Assembly: GCF_019797745.1 (NCBI RefSeq)
Contig: NZ_VOSI01000003.1
Coordinates: 496,001-560,000, forward strand
Reading direction: 5' to 3'
Origin: Edaphocola aurantiacus
Lineage (GTDB): Bacteria; Bacteroidota; Bacteroidia; Chitinophagales; Chitinophagaceae
DNA: 64,000 nucleotides
The translations under genes and the position numbers were made by a program. The notes under the pieces were generated by a model. That model ran no database searches. It saw only the letters and a list, made by a program, of their open reading frames with translations, and had not been told where the DNA came from. Positions 9,558 to 16,013 of the stretch are shown piece after piece (positions within the stretch are counted from its first letter, which is position 1; every line of letters begins with the position of its first letter).

Positions 9558-9917
9558 ATGATGACTTTATTACATAGAAATGAATGTTCCAAGAGCCGTT
9601 GTGCTTTGGATTATATGCAACACAGTACTGCTGAGTATACCATCCGTGATTATGTGGCCGATCCTTTGAGCAGAGCAGAACTGACTGAGCTGCTGCATAA
9701 GCTGGGTAAGGAAGCAAAGGATATTGTACGTACCGGCGATGACCTGTTTAAAGCCCTGTATGGCGATATAGAGCTGACAAGCGAGCAATGGCTGGAAGTG
9801 CTGGTAGAGCACCCTATCCTATTGGAACGTCCTATCCTGATCGATGGCGATAAGGCCATCGTAGGCCGCCCGCCGGAGTTAGTGGAGGAATATGTAAAGG
9901 CTAAACAAGGTAAATAA
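9558..9917 (+). CDS. ArsC family protein (arsenate reductase-like)
   Basis: A 119-aa thioredoxin-fold protein. Cys10 in HRNECSKSR corresponds to the catalytic Cys12 of plasmid R773 ArsC. Arg58, Arg91 (in ERPILIDG) and Arg104 align with its three arsenate-binding arginines. This supports glutaredoxin-linked arsenate reduction, but many chromosomal relatives (YffB/Spx-like) have no arsenic role. No arsR, arsB or acr3 gene is nearby, so resistance should not be assumed. A second Met directly follows the first and could be the true start. The gene is 4 bp downstream of the ubiD-family gene. Confidence 0.82.
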   Translation: MMTLLHRNECSKSRCALDYMQHSTAEYTIRDYVADPLSRAELTELLHKLGKEAKDIVRTGDDLFKALYGDIELTSEQWLEVLVEHPILLERPILIDGDKAIVGRPPELVEEYVKAKQGK

Positions 9918-9927
9918 CCGGATTAGG

Positions 9928-10437
9928 ATGGTAAAGAAATCTTATATCAATGAAGTTGTTTCCTTAAAAGTGAAAAACAGACGTACCCCTATATGCGGTG
10001 TGGTTCTGGAATATAACGATCACTGGACGTTGATGAAATCTAATCCGGTAGATTATGTTATTGACGGATATATTCTCATTAACAATAAAAAGGTGTCCGC
10101 TTTTCGACAAGATGAAGAGGAGCTATTCAAACAAAATATAGTGCAACGTAAAGGAGTGTTATCCGGCACTTCTGGTCTAATGTTATCAGAAAATGAGACA
10201 GCACTTTTTTTCACTATTCAGCATACATATGGTCTGTTGCAGTTTGAGTTGAAGTCTGAAAAGATTTGTTATATCGGCAGCATAATGGATGTTCAATCGG
10301 AGCATATTACAGTTCAATTAGTGGATAGCTATGCCCGGAAAATAGACACTATGGATATTCTGATCAATGAGATCGTGTCTGTACAGTTTGATAATGATTA
10401 CACCAATTCACTGAAATTAGTTATGGATACGGAATAG
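9928..10437 (+). CDS. Hypothetical protein, 169 aa
   Basis: An unrecognised cytoplasmic protein. It has no signal peptide or membrane helix and is rich in alternating beta-strand patterns: VVSLKVKNRRTP near the N-terminus, LQFELKSEKICYIGSIM in the middle, and ITVQLVDSY followed by IDTMDILINEIVSVQFDNDY at the C-terminus. The last segment resembles LSM/Sm-like or Rof-type small-barrel ends that recur in regulatory proteins, but I would not assign it. It starts 10 bp after the arsC-like stop, so it is probably the last gene of that transcript, and is followed by a very strong terminator. Confidence 0.7.
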   Translation: MVKKSYINEVVSLKVKNRRTPICGVVLEYNDHWTLMKSNPVDYVIDGYILINNKKVSAFRQDEEELFKQNIVQRKGVLSGTSGLMLSENETALFFTIQHTYGLLQFELKSEKICYIGSIMDVQSEHITVQLVDSYARKIDTMDILINEIVSVQFDNDYTNSLKLVMDTE

Positions 10438-10456
10438 TATTACGAATGTTTTGTAC

Positions 10457-10510
10457 CTTCTGTAAACCATAAAGGATGAGCATAGGCTCATCCTTTATGG
10501 TTTACAGAAG
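10457..10510. terminator. Bidirectional terminator, 25-bp perfect hairpin
   Basis: A perfect 25-bp inverted repeat (10457-10481 with 10486-10510) with a 4-nt loop lies between two convergent genes (ends at 10437 and 10527). It should stop transcription from both sides. Confidence 0.8.
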
Positions 10511-10526
10511 TATTTATAGATCAGGA

Positions 10527-11594
10527 TTACAACCTGTATACAATCGCATTAATATTCATCCCCGCTCCTACGGAGGCAAAAAGGATAATATCTCCCTTAG
10601 ACAGTGACTGGTCCTCCAGTTTGCCTTTCAGGATCAGGTCCAGTAATGTAGGTATCGTAGCTACACTGGAATTGCCCAGGGTTTGAATACTCATGGGCAT
10701 AATACCCTCGGGTATTTCCATATCATATAATTTGTAAAAGCGTTGCAGGATGGCTTCATCCATCTTTTCATTGGCCTGGTGTATCAGTACTTTGGTGACT
10801 TGTTCTATGGGAATACCACTCTTTTCCAGACAGCTGGCCATAGCCACAGGCACGTGCTGTAAAGCAAATTCGTATATCTTTCTTCCCTGCATTTTGATAT
10901 AGCGGATGTTTGGATCGCGCTCTTTATCATAAGAAGGGCCCAGGTTCAGGTACCCTACTTCATCATAAGTAAAGCTGGCCGTCTCAAAAGCCAGTATACC
11001 CCTTGGCTCATCCGTTTCCGGCAGGAGTTCTATCACGGTCGCGCCCGCACCATCGGAATAGATCATCGAATCCCGGTCATTGTGGTCTACCACCCGCGAT
11101 AGTGTTTCTGAACCAATTACCAGGCATTTACGGGCCATACCGGCCTTAATAAAAGCCTGTGCCTGTATTACCCCTTCTATCCAGCCCGGACAGCCAAAAA
11201 TCACATCATAGGCTACGCACTTCGGATTTTTAATGCGTAACTGATGCTTTACCCTTGCGGCAATGCTTGGCACCAGGTCTGTCTGTACGGTTTGGTTAAT
11301 GACATTTCCGAAATTATGGGCTACAATAATGTAGTCCAGCGTCTCCGGATCTATGCCGGAGTCTTTAACCGCCAGGTCTGCAGCAATAAAGGCAATATCA
11401 GAATTGGCCTGGTTTTCAGAAACATACTTTCGCTCCCGGATACCGGTTATGTCAACAAATTTTCGGGTAATGATTGTATTGGAATGCGGGAAAGGATTTC
11501 CGTCCTCCATGTAAAAGGAATGGTCGGAAAAGTGCGCATTGGTAACGGTTTCTGTCGGGATAAAACAGCCGGTACCGGTAATTTCTATATTCAT
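10527..11594 (-). CDS. 3-oxoacyl-ACP synthase III family protein (KAS III/FabH-like)
   Basis: A 355-aa thiolase-fold condensing enzyme. The FabH triad is complete: Cys135 in FGCPGWIEG, His272 in LIHQAN and Asn308 in LGNSS. FabH joins acetyl-CoA to malonyl-ACP to begin fatty acid synthesis. This protein is longer than standard FabH (about 320 aa), with an insert near residues 20-45, so it may be one of the diverged KAS III paralogues used for other acyl starters. I start it at the ATG at 11592-11594 (MNIEITGTG); an in-frame TTG 15 bp upstream is a poorer choice. The gene is monocistronic. Confidence 0.88.
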   Translation of the reverse strand: MNIEITGTGCFIPTETVTNAHFSDHSFYMEDGNPFPHSNTIITRKFVDITGIRERKYVSENQANSDIAFIAADLAVKDSGIDPETLDYIIVAHNFGNVINQTVQTDLVPSIAARVKHQLRIKNPKCVAYDVIFGCPGWIEGVIQAQAFIKAGMARKCLVIGSETLSRVVDHNDRDSMIYSDGAGATVIELLPETDEPRGILAFETASFTYDEVGYLNLGPSYDKERDPNIRYIKMQGRKIYEFALQHVPVAMASCLEKSGIPIEQVTKVLIHQANEKMDEAILQRFYKLYDMEIPEGIMPMSIQTLGNSSVATIPTLLDLILKGKLEDQSLSKGDIILFASVGAGMNINAIVYRL

Positions 11595-11645
11595 AACATA
11601 CAAAGGCAACGGATCATATCAGGAACATTCCCTTCTTGCCTCACT

Positions 11646-11653
11646 CAAATGTA
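11646..11653 (-). promoter_or_regulatory. Promoter -7 element of the KAS III gene
   Basis: On the minus strand this reads TACATTTG, matching TAnnTTTG, 51 nt before the ATG. No exact TTG at -33. The rest of the 215 bp between the KAS III start and the hairpin at 11810 shows nothing I recognise. Confidence 0.55.
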
Positions 11654-11809
11654 TCCAATTATATTGTGGATACCATAAGGATACTGTTAAAACGTATCGT
11701 TAAGATGTAAGCCAATTGTCATTATTTCTGCCCATCATTCCGGCCATAGCGGAGACGTTTCTTTTTTTGAAATTATCTAACGTAGTTACGCTTTGCTGGA
11801 AATAACTGT

Positions 11810-11855
11810 AATACATAGAAATGGCTGAGCATATGCTCAGCCATTTCTATGTATT
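11810..11855. terminator. 23-bp palindrome downstream of the PurF-type gene
   Basis: A 46-nt perfect palindrome (11810-11832 with 11833-11855) 16 bp beyond the stop of the minus-strand gene. Position suggests a terminator, but no T-run follows on the minus strand, so it may instead act as a 3'-end stabiliser. Confidence 0.6.
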
Positions 11856-11871
11856 GATAAACAGTCCGGGA

Positions 11872-13716
11872 TTAATATCCTCTTCCTGTTTTGCGTTCCA
11901 TATAGTTCATGAATGCTTTGTTCGCTACACGGTTACCACCTTTGGTTGGATAGTTACCGGTAAAGTACCAGTCACCGGTGTTGTTCGGACAAGATTTATG
12001 CAAGCCATCTACAGTTTGGTAAATGATATTTACCTGTGCCGTTACATGCTCCGGTTTCAGTAATTCAGCGATTTTGTCGCTTACCTGCTGATCCGTAAAG
12101 TCTGCATAGATGCGTTGTACATAGTTTTCCTCCATCAGTTGCTCATCGGTAGCGTTTTTGATCAGGTCGTATACTTCCTGCATTACCGATTCTCTGCCCT
12201 GATCTTTCAACAGGTCAACAGCAGCCTGGAAGGCAATGAAATCGCCCATACGGCTCATGTCGATACCATAACAATCCGGGTAACGGATCTGCGGTGCTGA
12301 AGAAACGATAATAATGCGTTTTGGCTTCAGGCGATCCAGCATGGTAATGATGCTCTGGCGTAAAGTAGTACCTCTTACAATACTGTCATCGATCACCACC
12401 AGGGTATCAACACCTTGTTTTACAGTTCCGTAAGTGATGTCATATACGTGCTGTACCATTTCGTCGCGGCTGCTGTCTTCGGTAATGAAGGTGCGCAGCT
12501 TCACGTCTTTAATGGCTATTTTTTCAATCCTTACACGACGGTGTATCAGTTCTCTGATCTCATCATCGCTCATGGTATCTTTATTTTTGATGATGCGCTC
12601 CACCTCTACATCTTTCAGCCAGGTTTCCAGACCTTTGATCAGACCATAGAAGGCGATCTCGGCAGTATTCGGGATGAAGGATACAATCGTGTTTTTCAGA
12701 TCATGGTTGATCGCTTTCAGTACATCAGCAGATAATGCTTCACCTAAAGCAATACGCTCTTTGTAGATATCAGCATCGCTACCGCGGCTGAAATAAATAC
12801 GTTCGAAGCTACAAGCTGTTTTAGGAGACTCTTCCAGGATACGTACATTATTGAAGGTACCATCGGCATCTACAATCACGGCATGACCCGGTTCTAATTC
12901 TTTAATATCTTCGATCTGCAGGTTGAAGGTGGTCTGAATAGCCGGTCTTTCAGAGGCTACTACGATCACTTCATCATCCTGGTAATAATATGCAGGTCTG
13001 ATACCGTTCTTATCTCTCATCACGAAGCTGCTGCCGTTACCAACCAGACCGCCGCAAACAAAACCACCATCAAATTTGCTGGTTGCCTGTTGCAGTACTC
13101 TTGCGATATTCGGGTTTTCCGGAGAAAGTGCTTCTTCCTGGCACAGGTAGTGATGAACGGTTTCGATCATCGCTCCCAGGTCACTGGTACGCTCTTCCTG
13201 TGTCGGGTGGCTGTCCAGTGCATTATACAATTCATCGGTATTCACCAGGTTGAAGTTACCTGCCATAGTCAGGTTTCTTGCCGGGTTAATGTCCGGTTTT
13301 ACGAATGGGTGACAGAAGGCAACATTGTTACGGCCTTGTGTACCGTATCTCAGGTGACCCAGCATCGTTTCGCCCATGAAGCGCAGATAGCCTTTCAGCA
13401 TACCCGGGTGTGTTTTCAGATCCGGATACATTTTTTCCAGCTCCTCCACCTCGTTATTCACCTGGTTGAAGATCTCTTTAATGGCTCCTGGTCCGGATAC
13501 ACGCAAACGGTGCATATACTGGTAACCTGGCTCTACATTCAGTTTTAATGTAGCGATGCCGGCTCCGTCCTGACCGCGGTTGTGTTGTTTTTCCATTAAA
13601 AGGTACAGCTTGTTCAAGCCGTAAAATGCAGTACCATACTTTTTAAAGTAGTATGAAATAGGTTTGAGTAACCTAACATAAGCGAGACCACATTCGTGGT
13701 GAATTGCATCTGACAT
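11872..13716 (-). CDS. PurF-type amidophosphoribosyltransferase (class II glutamine amidotransferase)
   Basis: A 614-aa enzyme. After an eight-residue leader (MSDAIHHE) comes Cys9, which would become the N-terminal nucleophile of a class II amidotransferase domain after cleavage. KQHNRGQDGAGIA and GHLRYGTQG are glutaminase-domain signatures. The C-terminal phosphoribosyltransferase domain has the PRPP loop VVIDDSIVRGTT. PurF makes 5-phosphoribosylamine from PRPP and glutamine, the first step of purine synthesis. It is about 120 residues longer than standard PurF (near 500 aa), with extra sequence in both domains; Bacteroidota often carry this long form beside a normal purF. Whether it is the housekeeping enzyme is uncertain. 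Monocistronic. Confidence 0.85.
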   Translation of the reverse strand: MSDAIHHECGLAYVRLLKPISYYFKKYGTAFYGLNKLYLLMEKQHNRGQDGAGIATLKLNVEPGYQYMHRLRVSGPGAIKEIFNQVNNEVEELEKMYPDLKTHPGMLKGYLRFMGETMLGHLRYGTQGRNNVAFCHPFVKPDINPARNLTMAGNFNLVNTDELYNALDSHPTQEERTSDLGAMIETVHHYLCQEEALSPENPNIARVLQQATSKFDGGFVCGGLVGNGSSFVMRDKNGIRPAYYYQDDEVIVVASERPAIQTTFNLQIEDIKELEPGHAVIVDADGTFNNVRILEESPKTACSFERIYFSRGSDADIYKERIALGEALSADVLKAINHDLKNTIVSFIPNTAEIAFYGLIKGLETWLKDVEVERIIKNKDTMSDDEIRELIHRRVRIEKIAIKDVKLRTFITEDSSRDEMVQHVYDITYGTVKQGVDTLVVIDDSIVRGTTLRQSIITMLDRLKPKRIIIVSSAPQIRYPDCYGIDMSRMGDFIAFQAAVDLLKDQGRESVMQEVYDLIKNATDEQLMEENYVQRIYADFTDQQVSDKIAELLKPEHVTAQVNIIYQTVDGLHKSCPNNTGDWYFTGNYPTKGGNRVANKAFMNYMERKTGRGY

Positions 13717-13723
13717 AGGTTTG

Positions 13724-13754
13724 CAAAGTTACAATTATTTCGATGTTTATACAA
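13724..13754 (-). promoter_or_regulatory. Promoter of the PurF-type gene, near-leaderless
   Basis: On the minus strand TTG (13754-13752) and TAACTTTG (13731-13724) are spaced 20 nt, a full match to consensus. The start codon lies only 7 nt beyond the -7 box, so the transcript should begin at or beside the ATG. Confidence 0.7.
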
Positions 13755-13838
13755 TGAAAAATGTAATGCTGGCATAACCAGTATTTATAATATAATGATT
13801 TTAACATTTTTAAACTAAATTGCTGCAAAATTTTAAGC

Positions 13839-14450
13839 ATGAAATACCTGATACTGACAGCAGGATTGTGTTTTGGGCTAATTGCCTGCAATACCGCGGG
13901 TAATCCTAAAGCACCGGCCGGAGCACAGGAAGTGACCAAATACCATAGCAAAGAAATCGGCTGGACAATTACTGTTCCGGAAGGCTATACATTATCGAAA
14001 ACAGAGGAACTGGACCGTATACAGGAAAAAGGCAAGGAATTGATGGAAAACAGTCTTGGAGAAGAGATTGATATGTCTGGTGTGAAGCATCTTGCCAATT
14101 TTACAAAGAACCAGTTTAACCAGTTTCAGTCCAATATAGAGCCTTTTGATACTGCGGCAGATGGTAACTGGTATGCGCATGACCAATTGCTTAAAGGCTT
14201 TATCTATGAGACCTTTACTCAGCAGGGAATACATGTGGATAGTTCGGTGACAGAAGCGGTTACCATATCCGGAAAGCAGTTTCAGCATTATACCTTCTCA
14301 ATTTACGGACCGGATCAGCAGGTTATCCTCAGGCAGGATATTTTTGGGGCCTTACTTAATGGGTATAGCTTCGGAGTGAATATTAACTATAACGACAGCA
14401 CGGCATATAAAGAAATGCTGCAGGCCTGGCAATCGTCTGTTTTTCAATAA
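13839..14450 (+). CDS. Hypothetical lipoprotein, 203 aa
   Basis: An unrecognised secreted lipoprotein. The N-terminus is a classic type II signal with lipobox LIAC (Cys17), giving a mature protein anchored by acylation. The mature part begins with a low-complexity linker (NTAGNPKAPAGAQ) and has no further membrane segment. The pattern from ITVPEGYTLSKTEE onward, an exported single-domain protein that mentions growth of strands after a PEGY turn, resembles PsbP/MOG1-like lipoproteins in general layout, but similarity is too weak to assign. Transcribed alone, followed by its own terminator. Confidence 0.75.
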   Translation: MKYLILTAGLCFGLIACNTAGNPKAPAGAQEVTKYHSKEIGWTITVPEGYTLSKTEELDRIQEKGKELMENSLGEEIDMSGVKHLANFTKNQFNQFQSNIEPFDTAADGNWYAHDQLLKGFIYETFTQQGIHVDSSVTEAVTISGKQFQHYTFSIYGPDQQVILRQDIFGALLNGYSFGVNINYNDSTAYKEMLQAWQSSVFQ

Positions 14451-14454
14451 ATTA

Positions 14455-14500
14455 AAAAGGTAGTCACTGGTATAAAAATATACGGCAACTACCTTTTCTT
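14455..14500 (+). terminator. Terminator after the 203-aa lipoprotein gene
   Basis: A 10-bp stem (14455-14464 with 14488-14497) whose 3' arm ends in TTTTCTT. The loop itself can form a smaller hairpin. Confidence 0.75.
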
Positions 14501-14623
14501 AAACTAAAAACAAAACAAAAAAATATAAATACAATTAAAACGGGGCATTAAATGCACTCCATAAAATTGAACATCTATTTGTACTACAAAATTACTTATT
14601 TTTCTTAAATGTGTGTATGTTAA

Positions 14624-14645
14624 TTTGTCACATTTTTTTGACAAA
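14624..14645 (-). terminator. Possible terminator after plsC-like gene
   Basis: A 7-bp stem (14624-14630 with 14639-14645) in AT-rich DNA just beyond the stop of the minus-strand acyltransferase gene. Weak, but correctly placed. The remainder of 14501-14623 is AT-rich with no recognisable signal. Confidence 0.4.
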
Positions 14646-14659
14646 AAATAAAACTCATT

Positions 14660-15379
14660 TTACTTATATTGCAAGATAGCCTGTTCCATGCTTTTGAAGG
14701 TATCTTCCTTTAGCTGATGCATATCTTTTCCATATTTGGCCGTATCAATTACCGGCAGGAATACAGTTCTGTTTATCCCCGGCTTCAGTGACCAGAAGCT
14801 TTTATAATGCCATAAAGACAATGCGTCTAAAAAGACAACCGGCAGTATAGGCGCCTGGGTTTCGATCGCCACCCGGAAGGCACCATCATAAAACGATTTA
14901 AGAGGTGCTCCTGTTTCATTAAACGTACCTTCTGGGAAAATAAGTATGCTCCCCCCCTCATTTATAGTGTCTTTTAACTTATGCACGCCGGCAAGTTTAC
15001 TCTTTCCGCTCGAACGATCTATAGTTACCGCCAGTTGTTTGTATAAAAAACCGAACAAGGGTATCTTTCCCAGTTCAAATTTGGCCAGCGGCCGCGCATA
15101 AAACGGTAATGTGCGGAACAGGATCGGTATATCCATATAGGAAATATGATTGGCCACGACTATATAAGGTCCTTTTTTCGGATCCAGGGGGGCTTCAAAT
15201 ATCCTGCGGCTACGGATGCCGATCAGGAAAAACCACTCAATGCTCCAGAGCTGTACCAGCTTCCAGATCGCCTTACGGCCCCGGACACCGTCCAGGCTGA
15301 ACAAAAGTATAAATGGCAGGCGAATCAGGAAACCGATCACAAACGTGAGCAGTGCATAAATAACATAGAGATAGCGCAT
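14660..15379 (-). CDS. 1-acyl-sn-glycerol-3-phosphate acyltransferase (PlsC family)
   Basis: A 239-aa membrane-associated acyltransferase. It carries the HX4D catalytic motif (His78 to Asp83 in NHISYMD), the substrate-binding FPEGT (148-152) and an N-terminal hydrophobic segment (about 5-28). PlsC enzymes acylate lysophosphatidic acid to phosphatidic acid in phospholipid synthesis. Bacteroidota usually have several paralogues, some of which make ornithine or other aminolipids, so this copy may not be the main PlsC. It lies downstream of the 156-aa membrane protein but is separated from it by a terminator. Confidence 0.88.
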   Translation of the reverse strand: MRYLYVIYALLTFVIGFLIRLPFILLFSLDGVRGRKAIWKLVQLWSIEWFFLIGIRSRRIFEAPLDPKKGPYIVVANHISYMDIPILFRTLPFYARPLAKFELGKIPLFGFLYKQLAVTIDRSSGKSKLAGVHKLKDTINEGGSILIFPEGTFNETGAPLKSFYDGAFRVAIETQAPILPVVFLDALSLWHYKSFWSLKPGINRTVFLPVIDTAKYGKDMHQLKEDTFKSMEQAILQYK

Positions 15380-15403
15380 GGTTCAAAGGCTGTTTATCTA
15401 TAT

Positions 15404-15435
15404 AAAAAGGGTATGAAGTGTGTTGCTTCATACCC
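15404..15435 (-). terminator. Terminator after the 156-aa membrane protein gene
   Basis: A 10-bp perfect stem (15409-15418 with 15426-15435, 7-nt loop) followed on the minus strand by TTTTT at 15408-15404. Confidence 0.88.
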
Positions 15436-15454
15436 TGCAATATAATTAAAAAGA

Positions 15455-15925
15455 TTACATACCCGGTAACCATCCTCTGCCCAGCTCTCTGAATGGCCAA
15501 GGTACAGATGCCAGAATGACAATAAAGGAGATCAGGAAGAACCAGAATGATTTGGAGTATTTTTTCTGATCACTCAGTGCTGCTTTTTTGGTTTGTGCAT
15601 AACCGATATGCACCAGGATCAGTGCGATCAGCATACCTAAGGTATGTTCCATTACAAAGAAACGGCTGATCTGGTCTTTCATCACCTCAGCCATACCCAT
15701 TTCCTGGATACGCTTGATGCCGAAACCACCCATTACATATAACAAAAGGCCTACTACCAGTTGCAGATCCATAAAGATGAGGTAAAACAAACCTGGTCTC
15801 TGGTCTGATTTGGTATATGCTTTTCCGCCACTCATACCTGAAGCGGCTTTGAAAATAGCCCATAAACCTACGATCACAATAAGATAGCGTAAGAGGCTGT
15901 GTACATGTAATAGTCCTGTGTTCAT
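15455..15925 (-). CDS. Small four-helix membrane protein, cytochrome b-like histidine pattern
   Basis: A 156-aa integral membrane protein with four predicted helices: about 7-27, 48-66, 88-107 and 125-143. Histidines sit at helix ends in HVHSLLRY (residues 7 and 9), EHTLG (near 93) and HIGYA (near 106), a spacing that could hold heme. Proteins of this shape are conserved in Bacteroidota without a settled function. Heme binding is an inference from the histidines only. It is monocistronic, with a -7 promoter element upstream and a strong terminator downstream. Confidence 0.75.
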   Translation of the reverse strand: MNTGLLHVHSLLRYLIVIVGLWAIFKAASGMSGGKAYTKSDQRPGLFYLIFMDLQLVVGLLLYVMGGFGIKRIQEMGMAEVMKDQISRFFVMEHTLGMLIALILVHIGYAQTKKAALSDQKKYSKSFWFFLISFIVILASVPWPFRELGRGWLPGM

Positions 15926-15942
15926 GATTTTTTTGTTTTGGG

Positions 15943-15950
15943 CAAATATA
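15943..15950 (-). promoter_or_regulatory. Promoter -7 element of the 156-aa membrane protein gene
   Basis: On the minus strand this reads TATATTTG, matching TAnnTTTG, 17 nt before the ATG. Confidence 0.55.
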
Positions 15951-16013
15951 AAACAAAAAGCTTCAGAAAGCCGATTTTGATAAGACTTTATGTGACAATA
16001 CTGTGACTATTTT

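Noticed and set aside
9558-9917. Arsenic-resistance locus
   Set aside because: Only a single ArsC-like gene is present, with no regulator or efflux gene, and such proteins often have other roles.
11595-11609. Upstream TTG start for the KAS III gene
   Set aside because: It would add only MPLYV before a good ATG that fits the family N-terminus.
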